NCBI GenBank assembly: GCA_016281475.1
Contig: JAEEIS010000259.1
Span: forward strand, 1 to 16,983
Length of the DNA: 16,983 nt
Reading direction: 5' to 3'
DNA from: Bacteroidales bacterium
GTDB lineage: Bacteria; Bacteroidota; Bacteroidia; Bacteroidales; P3
Under the pieces are notes generated by a model. That model was given only the letters and a program-made list of their open reading frames with translations. It had not been told where the DNA came from and did no database searches. The translations under genes were made by a program, and so were the position numbers. Below are positions 7,394 to 14,547 of this stretch, one piece after another; position 1 is the first letter of the stretch, and the number at the start of each line of letters is the position of its first letter.

Positions 7394-8209
7394 TTAGAAG
7401 TGGGCAGCATGATGGATGCGTTGGAGTGTTTCAAGCAGCCGTTCGGCGCGGTCGAGGGGGAGCATGTTGGCACCGTCCGACTTGGCGACGACGGGGTTGG
7501 GATGGGTTTCCATGAAGATGCCGTCGCAGCCCACGGCCACAGCAGCCCGTCCGATGGTCTCGATCATCTCGGGGTTGCCGCCCGTGACGCCCGCCGGCTG
7601 GTTGGGGCGTTGGAGCGAGTGGGTGATGTCCACCACCACGGGCACACCGTTCTGCCGCATGATGGGGATGCCGCGAAAATCCACCACCAGGTCCTGATAG
7701 CCGAAGGTGGTGCCGCGTTCAGTGAGCATGACGTTGTGGTTGCCGAAATGGCGCATCTTGTCGACGGCGTGGGTCATGGCCTCGGGCGAGAGGAACTGTC
7801 CCTTTTTGATGTTGACACAGCGTCCCGTTTCGGCGGCAGCCTGAAGCAGCGAGGTCTGGCGGCATAGGAAGGCGGGGATTTGCAGCACGTCGACGTAAGG
7901 GGCCGCCATTGCGGCATCCTGCTCGCTGTGGATGTCGGTGACGACAGGCACACCGTAGCGGTCGCGCACCGCCTGCAATATTTCCAAACCTTCGCGGTCG
8001 CCAATGCCCGTGAACGAGTCGAGCCGCGAGCGGTTTGCCTTGCGGTATGAGGCCTTGAAGGCGTAGGGGATATGCAGCCGCTCGGTGATGGCGACCAGCT
8101 GCTCGGCAATGGCGAAGGGCGTGTGGTCGTCCTCTATCACACAGGGGCCGGCAATTAAGAAGAAACTGCCCCTATCAGTAAATCGCAAGCCGTCTAAAAC
8201 AGGGAACAT
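7394..8209 (-). CDS. kdsA: 3-deoxy-8-phosphooctulonate (Kdo-8-phosphate) synthase, metal-type
   Basis: KdsA condenses phosphoenolpyruvate with arabinose 5-phosphate to give Kdo 8-phosphate, the first committed step of Kdo synthesis for LPS. The 271 residues are the normal length. Motifs in order are FFLIAGPCVIEDD, FKASYRKANRSRLDSF, VTDIHSEQDA, LQIPAFLCRQTSLL, NIKKGQFLSPEAM, GTTFGYQDLVVDFRG, VVDITHSLQRPN, IFMETHPNP and SDGANMLPL. Cys23 in AGPCVIE stands where metal-independent enzymes have Asn, so this belongs to the metal-dependent class. Kdo synthesis partners (kdsB, kdsC, kdsD) are not in the window. Upstream on the same strand is the four-helix-bundle gene, with heptamer element R2 in the 80-nt gap; the exonuclease gene follows after 11 nt. 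Confidence 0.97.
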   Translation of the reverse strand: MFPVLDGLRFTDRGSFFLIAGPCVIEDDHTPFAIAEQLVAITERLHIPYAFKASYRKANRSRLDSFTGIGDREGLEILQAVRDRYGVPVVTDIHSEQDAAMAAPYVDVLQIPAFLCRQTSLLQAAAETGRCVNIKKGQFLSPEAMTHAVDKMRHFGNHNVMLTERGTTFGYQDLVVDFRGIPIMRQNGVPVVVDITHSLQRPNQPAGVTGGNPEMIETIGRAAVAVGCDGIFMETHPNPVVAKSDGANMLPLDRAERLLETLQRIHHAAHF

Positions 8210-8217
8210 CTTGTTGA

Positions 8218-8287
8218 AATTAAAAATTAAAAATTAAAAATTAAAATTCAGCTGCCGCTTCAAAATCTTAATTTTTAATTTTTAATT
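8218..8287. repeat. heptamer repeat element R2 (AATTAAA inverted repeat)
   Basis: The left arm holds four perfect AATTAAA units (8218-8245). The right arm at 8268-8287 is the inverted form with almost three units (TTAATTT). The 22-nt centre holds CAGCTG. The arms can form a 20-bp A/T stem. The element fills the 80-nt gap between kdsA and the four-helix-bundle gene almost entirely. It could act as a terminator or mRNA-stability hairpin; that is inference. Confidence 0.85.
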
Positions 8288-8289
8288 CC

Positions 8290-8757
8290 CTAAAAGTTTG
8301 TATCAATAGCGTCCAGTGCGTCGGGTTCGTCGGCGGGGGTGTCGGTGTCGCCCTCCTCTTCATCGCGACGACGGCCGCCACGCTGCAACGAGATAATCAA
8401 AGCGCCAATCATGCGTGTGAGCTCCATCAGGTACTCGCGCGACTGCTCGCAACGTTCCTCATCGAGCATTCCTAGGCTCTTGGCAATGGTGGTGAAGACG
8501 ATGCACTCGCGGATGGCAGTCTTCGAAATCTTCAGGTAATGCTCAAATTGGCTCTTGTTGCGCGACGAGCCTTCGGCGATGTTCAGCGCAATGTCGTACG
8601 ACGAGTGGCAGAAAGCGTTAGCCAGGTTCTGCTGTCTCTCATTGGCGGGGCTGCCAAGGTTGGCAATCACCCATGCGCTGTAGTCAGTGGCTTTGGCGTA
8701 GATGCGCAGATCCTCAAAACGGAAGAAGCTGGCTGTTTTCTCTTGTAAATTGTCCAT
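8290..8757 (-). CDS. four-helix-bundle protein (S23/IVS-protein family) with charged C-terminal tail
   Basis: This 155-residue protein matches the family known from open frames inside 23S rRNA intervening sequences. It shows the typical opening FRFEDLRIYAKATDYSAWV, the central NLANAFCHSSYDIALNIAEGSSR followed by NKSQFEHYLKISKTAIREC, and the last helix EYLMELTRMIGALIISLQ. The core ends near residue 124. The remaining 31 residues are a charged, low-complexity tail, first basic (RGGRRR) then acidic (DEEEGDTDTP to the end), which the compact family members lack. No rRNA is present here, so this is a free-standing chromosomal copy. Function is unknown; family members form pentamers and are thought to bind nucleic acid. 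The gene starts 30 nt after the acyl-CoA ligase stop. Confidence 0.88.
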   Translation of the reverse strand: MDNLQEKTASFFRFEDLRIYAKATDYSAWVIANLGSPANERQQNLANAFCHSSYDIALNIAEGSSRNKSQFEHYLKISKTAIRECIVFTTIAKSLGMLDEERCEQSREYLMELTRMIGALIISLQRGGRRRDEEEGDTDTPADEPDALDAIDTNF

Positions 8758-8787
8758 CGTAGGTTCTTGTTTAGTTATAATGTAATG

Positions 8788-10560
8788 TTATTTAAATAAT
8801 TCGTCGATATATCCCTTGCAACGCTGCTGTATCACCGACCGCTTCACCTTCATCGTGGGGGTGAGGCAGCCATTGGCAGTGGTCCACTCGTCGTTAATCA
8901 CCTTGAAGCGTTTGATTTGCTCGGCCGACCCGAGGCTCTTGTTATACTTCTCCATCACGCGGGCGTAGCGTTCGAGCGTGCGCTTGTCGGAGACCATCTC
9001 GTCGCGACTGTCGCAATGGATGCGGTGGCGTTCCTGCCAGTCTTTCAGGAACTGGAAGTCGGGCACTATCAGAGCGGCGGCAAACTTCTGGTTCTCGCCT
9101 ACCACCACCATGTCGAGTATGAATGGGCTCTCCTTGAACTTGTCCTCTAGCACCTCGGGGTTGACAAACTTGCCCATTGAGGTCTTGAACATGGTCTTGG
9201 TGCGGCCGGTGATGCGCAGCTGCCCTTCGGGTTCGAAGGCGCCGGTGTCGCCGGTATGGAACCAGCCCTCCTCGTCGATGGCCTGCTTGGTCAACTCGGG
9301 CTGGCGGTAGTAGCCCAGCATCACGTTGGGGCCGCGACAGACTATCTCGTTCGACCCTTCGAGCACTTTCACTTCCACGCCGGGCAGGGGCAGACCCACT
9401 GTGCCCAGTTTTCTACCGTGCGGTGCCGACGAGCTGACAGCTATCACCGGGGCTGTCTCCGTGAGGCCGTAGCCTTCGTAGATGTCCATTCCCACGCAGG
9501 TGAAGAAACGTGCCAGTCGGGGCTGTATGGCACTGCCGCCCGAGACGAACATCTCGAGGCATCCGCCAAAGGTGTCGCGAATCTGGTGGTAAACCAGCTT
9601 GTCCGCCACCTGGCGACGCACGCGATACCACCACGTGGTGCCTTCAAGGTCGTAGCGCAGGGCCAGCTTCAACGACCAGAAAAAGATTTTCTTCTTCATG
9701 CCTTTCAGCGACTCGCCCTTGCGGTAGATGCCGTCGTACATCTTCTCGACGAAACGGGGCACTGCCGTCATCATGTGCGGGCGGGCGTCTTTCATGTTCT
9801 CGGCCACCTTGGCAATGCTCTCGGCATACCAAGTCTCATAGCCCATGTACTGGTATAGGTAGTTCATCATGCGCTCATACACATGGCAGAGGGGCAGGAA
9901 ACTCATGGCGCGGCAGAAATGCGCCTTGGGGGTGTTCTGTACTCCGTAGAGACAGGTGAGCACGTTTTCGTGGCAGAGCATCACTCCCTTGGGGAAGCCG
10001 GTGGTGCCACTGGTATAAATCATCGTCGCCACGTCGCGGGGCTTGATGGAGTCTTTCAGCTCTGTCAGCCGGGCCTCGTCAGCATGTGCGCGACCTTCAT
10101 CCATCAGTTCAGCCAGCGTGGTGTAGCCTGTTGCCGCATCCTTGCGGTCAATGAGGCACACCTCTTTCAGCGTTTCCAGCTCGGGCAGGAGGTTCTGCAC
10201 CTTGCGCAACATGGCCTCGTTTTCGAGCACCAGATAGCGCACCTCGCAATCCTTGAGGATATAGCGATAGTCGTCCTCGCTGATGGTGGGATAGATGGGC
10301 ACCAGCACGGCACCCATCTGCTGCACGCCGAGGTCCACAAAGTTCCATTCGGGACGGTCGGCAGAGATGAGGGCCACGCTGTCGCCACGCTCTATGCCTT
10401 TGTGCAGCAGGGCGTAGCTGATGGCATTGGTTTTCTCAATATATTCGTCGATAAAAATTTTCCTCCACTGTCCCTGCTCCTTGGCGACCAACACTGCGCG
10501 GTCGGGCTTAGTAGCCTTGCGGTAGGGAAGCAAATCAAACAATCTGGTAGGCTTCATCAT
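8788..10560 (-). CDS. long-chain fatty acid--CoA ligase (AMP-forming)
   Basis: This 590-residue ANL-superfamily enzyme activates fatty acids to acyl-AMP and then acyl-CoA at the cytoplasmic face of the membrane. Motifs are the ATP-binding loop IYTSGTTGFPKG (181-192), YGLTET (364-369), the hinge region GWFHTGDTGAFEPEGQLRITGRTKTMFK (about 432-459) and the catalytic C-terminal lysine K571 in LTPTMKVKR. The FAA1/FadD-like length and the long linker between the first and second motif fit long-chain acyl-CoA synthetases. The start is either of two adjacent ATGs (10560 or 10557). No other beta-oxidation gene is nearby, so recycling of fatty acids for phospholipids is as likely as catabolism. The neighbouring upstream gene is DHOD-like, with element R3 in the gap. 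Confidence 0.95.
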   Translation of the reverse strand: MMKPTRLFDLLPYRKATKPDRAVLVAKEQGQWRKIFIDEYIEKTNAISYALLHKGIERGDSVALISADRPEWNFVDLGVQQMGAVLVPIYPTISEDDYRYILKDCEVRYLVLENEAMLRKVQNLLPELETLKEVCLIDRKDAATGYTTLAELMDEGRAHADEARLTELKDSIKPRDVATMIYTSGTTGFPKGVMLCHENVLTCLYGVQNTPKAHFCRAMSFLPLCHVYERMMNYLYQYMGYETWYAESIAKVAENMKDARPHMMTAVPRFVEKMYDGIYRKGESLKGMKKKIFFWSLKLALRYDLEGTTWWYRVRRQVADKLVYHQIRDTFGGCLEMFVSGGSAIQPRLARFFTCVGMDIYEGYGLTETAPVIAVSSSAPHGRKLGTVGLPLPGVEVKVLEGSNEIVCRGPNVMLGYYRQPELTKQAIDEEGWFHTGDTGAFEPEGQLRITGRTKTMFKTSMGKFVNPEVLEDKFKESPFILDMVVVGENQKFAAALIVPDFQFLKDWQERHRIHCDSRDEMVSDKRTLERYARVMEKYNKSLGSAEQIKRFKVINDEWTTANGCLTPTMKVKRSVIQQRCKGYIDELFK

Positions 10561-10567
10561 TTTCTAT

Positions 10568-10666
10568 ATTGAAAATTGAAAATTGAAAATTGAAACTGAA
10601 ACTTCGCGGGAACGGGGTAAATGGGTCGCTCCTGCGAGATTTCATTTTTCAATTTTCAATTTTCAC
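10568..10666. repeat. heptamer repeat element R3 (ATTGAAA inverted repeat)
   Basis: Four perfect ATTGAAA units fill 10568-10595. The inverted arm (TTTTCAA units) covers 10646-10666. Between them a second stem is possible: TCGCGGGA (10604-10611) with TCCTGCGA (10630-10637), eight pairs with one G-U. The whole gap between the DHOD-like and acyl-CoA ligase genes can thus fold as one long hairpin with an A/T outer and G/C inner part. Confidence 0.85.
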
Positions 10667-10667
10667 T

Positions 10668-11651
10668 TTACTTGATTTCTGCGAAATAGTTCATAAACTG
10701 GGTTCTCATCAGCATCGAGGCCTTGTCGCTGGGCTTCATAGCCAGTTTGCCCCTGAATTGGTCGATGCTCTCATAGCCCTTGCGTTCCATCCAACCCTTG
10801 AGCTCGTCGTTCAGCGTGCGCATATAGTCGATGCCATTGCGATAGAGGCAAGATGCCACCTGCACGGCGTTGGCACCTGCCAGCAAGAGCTTGGCCACGT
10901 CGAGACCATTGGCGACACCCGTGGTGGCGCAGAGGTTGCAACGCAGCTTGCGGCTGAGTATGGCGGTCCACCGCAGCGTGTTGTACAGCTCGCCCGGATA
11001 GGTGAGCGAGTCGGCATTGCAGAGACGCTCCGACTCCACGTCGATATCTATCTGCATCGACTTGTTGAACATCGTGATGCCTTGAATGCCCATCCACGAG
11101 AGTTGCTGCATAAATTTCGCCAAGTCGGTGAAATAGCTGCCCACCTTGATGCTGATGGGGATGGTAATCGACTTCTTGAGCGACTGCACGATGTTGGCGA
11201 AGGTGCGTTCCACATCGTCGGTGGAGAGTGACGTCTCGAAAGGCATGATGGCCATGTTCAGCTCCAGCGCGTCGCAGCCTGCATCCTCGAACTGTTTGGC
11301 GTAGGTGAGCCAGTTCTCATACGAGAAACAGTTGATGCTGCCGATGACGGGGATGGAGAGATTGCGCTTGGCCTCGCGAATGAGGGAGAAGTGTTTCGAC
11401 ACCGAGTCGTCCGCCACATGCTGGGCGATATACTCATAGCTGTCGCCATAGTTGCCCACGGGGGCATAGACGTGCGTATTGCGTTTGATATCGTATATGA
11501 TCTGCTCTTCAAAGATAGACTTGAGCACCACGGCACCGACACCGGCCTTTTCGAGGGCGCAGAGGTTGTCAACATTGGCAGTGAGGCCGCAGCTACCGGC
11601 CACAATCGGACTGTCTAATTTCAGTCCCAGATATTCGACTTTTGTATTCAT
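10668..11651 (-). CDS. dihydroorotate dehydrogenase-like flavoprotein
   Basis: This 327-residue TIM-barrel protein belongs to the DHOD-like subgroup of the PyrD family. Family sequence includes LKLDSPIVAGSCGLT, VGAVVLKSIFEEQI, DALELNMAIMPF, ISIKVGSYFTDL, GITMFNKSMQIDIDVE and CATTGVANGLDVAKLLLAGANAVQ, the last being the FMN-phosphate region. The subgroup keeps the FMN site but lacks some residues needed to oxidise dihydroorotate: the usual LELNxSCPN motif is LELNMAIMPF here. Pyrimidine synthesis is therefore not a safe call, and the true substrate is unknown. I chose the ATG at 11651; the frame extends four codons further to a TTG, but MNTKVEYLG is the normal N-terminus. The gene is first in the minus-strand run, about 45 nt downstream of a TAnnTTTG box. 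Confidence 0.88.
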   Translation of the reverse strand: MNTKVEYLGLKLDSPIVAGSCGLTANVDNLCALEKAGVGAVVLKSIFEEQIIYDIKRNTHVYAPVGNYGDSYEYIAQHVADDSVSKHFSLIREAKRNLSIPVIGSINCFSYENWLTYAKQFEDAGCDALELNMAIMPFETSLSTDDVERTFANIVQSLKKSITIPISIKVGSYFTDLAKFMQQLSWMGIQGITMFNKSMQIDIDVESERLCNADSLTYPGELYNTLRWTAILSRKLRCNLCATTGVANGLDVAKLLLAGANAVQVASCLYRNGIDYMRTLNDELKGWMERKGYESIDQFRGKLAMKPSDKASMLMRTQFMNYFAEIK

Positions 11652-11695
11652 GACGAACAACAATTAATGTATACAATGCATAAAAAACCAATTTG

Positions 11696-11703
11696 CAAAG
11701 ATA
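11696..11703 (-). promoter_or_regulatory. Bacteroidota -7 box TATCTTTG for the DHOD-like gene
   Basis: Read on the minus strand, this is an exact match to the Bacteroidota -7 consensus TAnnTTTG. It lies 44 nt before the ATG at 11651, so the leader would be roughly 40 nt. The DNA upstream is nearly pure A/T and no convincing -33 TTG is visible. It may drive the whole run from the DHOD-like gene to the exonuclease. Confidence 0.6.
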
Positions 11704-11861
11704 GATAAAAAAAGCAGAAAAAAGTTTTTTTTGTCGAAAAAAAAATGTCCGTCACACATAAACAACTACATGCTAAACATTTACAAAATGTTAAAATTAT
11801 AATCGCAAATAAAAAAAATGGTCATTATAAAAAAAATATCGTTGCAATGAAAAAAAATGAC

Positions 11862-11869
11862 TAATTTTG
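11862..11869 (+). promoter_or_regulatory. Bacteroidota -7 box TAATTTTG for the TPR gene
   Basis: This is an exact TAnnTTTG match with a TTG at 11842-11844, a gap of 17 nt, slightly short for a -33 element. The box lies 66 nt before the chosen ATG at 11936 and points away from the minus-strand box at 11696-11703, giving a divergent promoter pair. The 158 nt between the two boxes are extremely A/T-rich and hold no gene. A T-run/A-run pair there (near 11725-11745) could form a weak hairpin. Confidence 0.65.
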
Positions 11870-11935
11870 CAACTCCAAAACTGGCGCGTTGCCAGCGACA
11901 TTCAAATTGAGAATCAAATAAAAAAACAGATACTA

Positions 11936-12607
11936 ATGAAAGAGCAACAGGAAGAAAAAAATCTTGAGGTTAGCGGCTTTATCGCAAAAACCGAACAGTA
12001 CATTCAGAAAAACAAAAAGAAGCTCACCATCGTCGCAGCCGCCGTTGTAGTAGTTGCCTTGGCCATTTGGGCATACGTCGCCCTTGTCGCACAACCCCGC
12101 CAGGTGCGTGCCGCAGAGGATATGTTTGCTGCCGAGCAGTGGTTCAACGAGGGCAATTTCGAGCAGGCCCTCAACGGCAACGACCAATTTATGGGCTTCA
12201 ACGACATTATCGACGAGTATAAGTGCACCAAATCGGGCAATCTTGCCAAATATTATGCCGGCATCTGCCAGTTGAACTTGGGTCAGTACAACGAAGCTAT
12301 CGATCTTCTCAAGTCGTACAAGGGCAAGGACGCTTTCACCGGAGCCGAGGCTCTGATGCTGATTGGCGATGCCTACGCCGAACTGGAGAACGCTGCCGAT
12401 GCTGCCAAATACTACGAGAAGGCCGCTGCCAAAGCCGCCAACTTCATCGTCTCCCCCACCGCACTGTGGAAGGCTGGCATGATGTACATTTCGTTGGGCG
12501 ACAACAAGGCTGCCGTCAAGGCTTTCCAGCAGATTAAGGACAACTATCCCGAGAGTCCCGAATACAGCGAGGTGGACAAATATATCGCCTACGCCGAGAA
12601 CAAATAA
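11936..12607 (+). CDS. membrane-anchored tetratricopeptide-repeat protein (YfgM-like)
   Basis: This 223-residue protein has a short charged N-terminus (MKEQQEEKNLEVSGF), a basic stretch (KNKKK at 25-29), one transmembrane helix (about 30-52, rich in A and V) and then a TPR domain in the periplasm. TPR-like pairs are visible at AKYYAGICQLNLGQYNEAIDLL, AEALMLIGDAYAELENAADAAKYYEKA and ALWKAGMMYISLGDNKAAVKAFQQI. The topology and size resemble YfgM, an ancillary SecYEG/chaperone-network protein, but the repeats alone do not prove that role. The frame extends upstream to a TTG inside the -7 box, which cannot be translated, so the ATG at 11936 is the start. It stands alone between a promoter and a strong terminator, so it is probably monocistronic. 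Confidence 0.88.
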   Translation: MKEQQEEKNLEVSGFIAKTEQYIQKNKKKLTIVAAAVVVVALAIWAYVALVAQPRQVRAAEDMFAAEQWFNEGNFEQALNGNDQFMGFNDIIDEYKCTKSGNLAKYYAGICQLNLGQYNEAIDLLKSYKGKDAFTGAEALMLIGDAYAELENAADAAKYYEKAAAKAANFIVSPTALWKAGMMYISLGDNKAAVKAFQQIKDNYPESPEYSEVDKYIAYAENK

Positions 12608-12622
12608 ACAATATGAGTGTCA

Positions 12623-12660
12623 CAAAAAAAACGCCGTCCTATCGGATGGCGTTTTTTTTG
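12623..12660. terminator. bidirectional rho-independent terminator
   Basis: ACGCCGTCC (12631-12639) pairs with GGATGGCGT (12644-12652) across the loop TATC, with one G-U pair. It is flanked by eight A on the left and eight T on the right. It therefore gives a U-tract on both strands. It sits 16 nt after the TPR gene and 28 nt after the convergent DUF4846 gene. Confidence 0.93.
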
Positions 12661-12687
12661 TGGATTGTGGATGGACAATACTATTCT

Positions 12688-13500
12688 CTAACCACCATAG
12701 TGTCTCAACTGCCCTTGGTGGAAACGGCTTTTGATAAACTTGATACTTTTGTCGTTCTTATCAATAATGAACCACGGGTCGCGCCAAAGCCACTTGTTGC
12801 GCACGATGTGCTTTTCGCGGGCAGGGGTGTTGCCTTCGAGACATAGTATCGCCACCCGCCCTTTGGCATCGCGCGCCACATCTACCACCACGATGGCATG
12901 TCCATAATCCTCGCCCGGCTCGGCAGGGTGTACCAGTATGTCGCCCGCCTGCACGTCAATAAATTGGCGTGGGACTGTTTCGCCATAGAGGCTGGAAGTA
13001 TTGCACCATTCAAAGACCTCGCCGGTCAGGTAAGCCTCGAAACACGACCGCAGGCTGTCCGCAGGGACCGTATCGCAGCAATAGCACAGGATTGAATCGT
13101 GCACGTCGGTGAAACAGATTTCGTCGTAACGACCGTTTTGCCAAAGATATTCCGCCCTCAGCCTCATTGCCACATCAGCACACTGCTCGTTCTTGTTCAG
13201 CAGAGGCTGGTCGACAATGGCGGCGGCCAGAAACTGATGTTTGGCGACCATGCCGCTGTGCAGATGCAGCTTTGCCCCCTTCGACTTCAAAGGTATGTCG
13301 CGCAGATAAGCGGCATAGCTGCCGTCGGCAGCAGGCTCTCGGGTGAAGCCGTGGAGCGTGGGAATGTCGCCCACGCGTTTTGCCTGCCAGGGATTAGTCG
13401 TGTTCCATGCTCGCCAGTACATTGTGCCAGCCGCGACAAGCAATACCGCCACCAGCACCAATGCAACAATCCATCGAACCTTTCTACTGCCTACCCTCAT
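12688..13500 (-). CDS. DUF4846 domain-containing membrane-anchored protein
   Basis: This 270-residue protein has a single N-terminal transmembrane helix or uncleaved signal (about 10-27), with the rest outside the cytoplasm. From about residue 52 it matches DUF4846: FTREPAADGSYAAYLRDIPL, KLHLHSGMVAKHQFLAAAIVDQ, EQCADVAMRLRAEYLW, and further on AGDILVHPAEPGEDYGHAIVVVDVA with a final WFIID segment. The domain has no established function; the HPAEPGEDYGHAIVVVD part recalls cysteine-peptidase-like (NlpC/P60-type) folds, but I cannot confirm a catalytic triad. Its ATG overlaps the stop of the galactose mutarotase gene in an ATGA, a classic sign of translational coupling. It is the last gene of its cluster before the shared terminator. 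Confidence 0.85.
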   Translation of the reverse strand: MRVGSRKVRWIVALVLVAVLLVAAGTMYWRAWNTTNPWQAKRVGDIPTLHGFTREPAADGSYAAYLRDIPLKSKGAKLHLHSGMVAKHQFLAAAIVDQPLLNKNEQCADVAMRLRAEYLWQNGRYDEICFTDVHDSILCYCCDTVPADSLRSCFEAYLTGEVFEWCNTSSLYGETVPRQFIDVQAGDILVHPAEPGEDYGHAIVVVDVARDAKGRVAILCLEGNTPAREKHIVRNKWLWRDPWFIIDKNDKSIKFIKSRFHQGQLRHYGG

Positions 13501-14519
13501 TTTCCGTCGCTTATAAAGAACCTAAACCGTGTGTTGCTCTCATACACCTCATCTGGGTTGAGATAGGCGTTAGACTCAGTCCACTGGGGATTGTTGGGAC
13601 TATTGGGATACTTCTGTGTCTCCAAGCAGATGGCACTGCGTTGGGGGTATGCTATGCCACCTTTGCCCTTAACGGTGCCGTCCAAGAAATTGCCCGTATA
13701 CACCTGCATTCCCGGCTCGGTGGTGAACACTTCCATCGCAATGCCCGTCGTGGGACTCTCCAGTCGGGCGCAGGGCTTGGTGATGTCGCCCTTGGTGTTG
13801 AGCACCCAATTGTGGTCGTAGCCGTTGCCGTTGCGCAGCTGTTGGTTGTTGTCGCCAATCTCCTTGCCCACCGCCTTGGCATGGCGGAAGTCGAAGGGGG
13901 TACCTGCCACGGATTCGATTGTGCCCAACGGCAGATAGCTGTCGTCAATCGGCGTATAGCGGTCAGCATCAATGGTGAGCAGATGGTTCAAGATGGTAGT
14001 GCTGCCATCACCATTCAGATTGAAATAGCTGTGATTGGTCATGTTGATGACCGTAGGGGCGTCGGTAATGGCGTGATAACGGATATCCAGCGTGTTGTCG
14101 TCGGTCAGCGTATAGACCAGCTGCACACGCACTTCGCCTGGGAAATTGTTGTCACCGTCGGGACTCACCAACGACAATACCAGCCTGTCAGCCGTCGCGC
14201 TCTCTACCTTAAAGGGCTGATACTGCCACCCTATGGGGCCACCGTGCAGGGTGTGCCGACCATTGTTCTGTGGCAGCTGGATAGTCTTGCAAGCCACAAT
14301 GATGCGCCCATCGCCCAAGCGGTTGGCATAGCGTCCAATGGCGGCACCGAAGTCCGAAAGGTGGTTTTCGCGCAGATAGTCCTCCAGATTGTCGAATCCC
14401 AGCACCACGTCCTGCATCTTACCGTTGCGGTCGGGCACCTTAATCGAGACAATGCGTCCGCCATAGTTGGTGATGCCGACAGTCATTCCATGTCGGTTTG
14501 TAAGTGTAATAAGGTCCAT
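13497..14519 (-). CDS. galM: aldose 1-epimerase (galactose mutarotase)
   Basis: This 340-residue enzyme interconverts the alpha and beta anomers of galactose and other aldoses. The beta-sandwich family motifs are all present: TNYGGRIVSIKVPDRNG, IGRYANRLGDGRI, HTLHGG (H89, H92), INMTNHSYFNL (H163, the expected catalytic acid), YDHNWVL and ICLETQKYPNSPNNP (E300, the expected base). There is no signal peptide, so it is cytoplasmic. The open frame runs 41 codons further upstream through the preceding gene, but MDLITLTNRHG at 14519 is the natural start. The ATG directly abuts a heptamer repeat (R6) and lies 10 nt after the stop of the C_GCAxxG_C_C gene. It overlaps the DUF4846 gene by 4 nt. No other Leloir-pathway genes are nearby. 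Confidence 0.94.
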   Translation of the reverse strand: MDLITLTNRHGMTVGITNYGGRIVSIKVPDRNGKMQDVVLGFDNLEDYLRENHLSDFGAAIGRYANRLGDGRIIVACKTIQLPQNNGRHTLHGGPIGWQYQPFKVESATADRLVLSLVSPDGDNNFPGEVRVQLVYTLTDDNTLDIRYHAITDAPTVINMTNHSYFNLNGDGSTTILNHLLTIDADRYTPIDDSYLPLGTIESVAGTPFDFRHAKAVGKEIGDNNQQLRNGNGYDHNWVLNTKGDITKPCARLESPTTGIAMEVFTTEPGMQVYTGNFLDGTVKGKGGIAYPQRSAICLETQKYPNSPNNPQWTESNAYLNPDEVYESNTRFRFFISDGK

Positions 14520-14547
14520 ATAATATAGGTTATAGGTTAGAGGATAG
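14520..14547. repeat. heptamer repeat element R6 (single arm, AGGTTAG-type units)
   Basis: Four 7-nt units run without a gap: ATAATAT (14520), AGGTTAT (14527), AGGTTAG (14534) and AGGATAG (14541). No inverted arm is seen. The array directly abuts the mutarotase start codon. It also encodes the last five residues (LSSNL) and stop of the C_GCAxxG_C_C protein on the minus strand. Its AGGTTAG unit is identical to the unit in R1. Confidence 0.7.

Noticed and set aside
8290..8757. Avd-like accessory protein of a diversity-generating retroelement
   Set aside because: The four-helix fold is shared with Avd, but there is no reverse transcriptase, template repeat or variable repeat in the window.
9256..10572. 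Plus-strand open frames of 200 and 229 codons
   Set aside because: They are antisense to the acyl-CoA ligase, which is complete and carries all ANL motifs.
11664..11861. Possible RNA gene or origin in the A/T-rich divergent region
   Set aside because: No tRNA cloverleaf, iteron or DnaA-box cluster is visible; divergent promoters explain the composition well enough.
11867..11935. Upstream TTG start for the TPR gene
   Set aside because: The TTG lies inside the TAATTTTG promoter box, so it would not be in the transcript; ATG at 11936 fits.
13407..14528. 373-codon plus-strand open frame
   Set aside because: It lies antisense to the mutarotase gene, whose catalytic motifs are all intact; the frame is a by-product of its codon usage.
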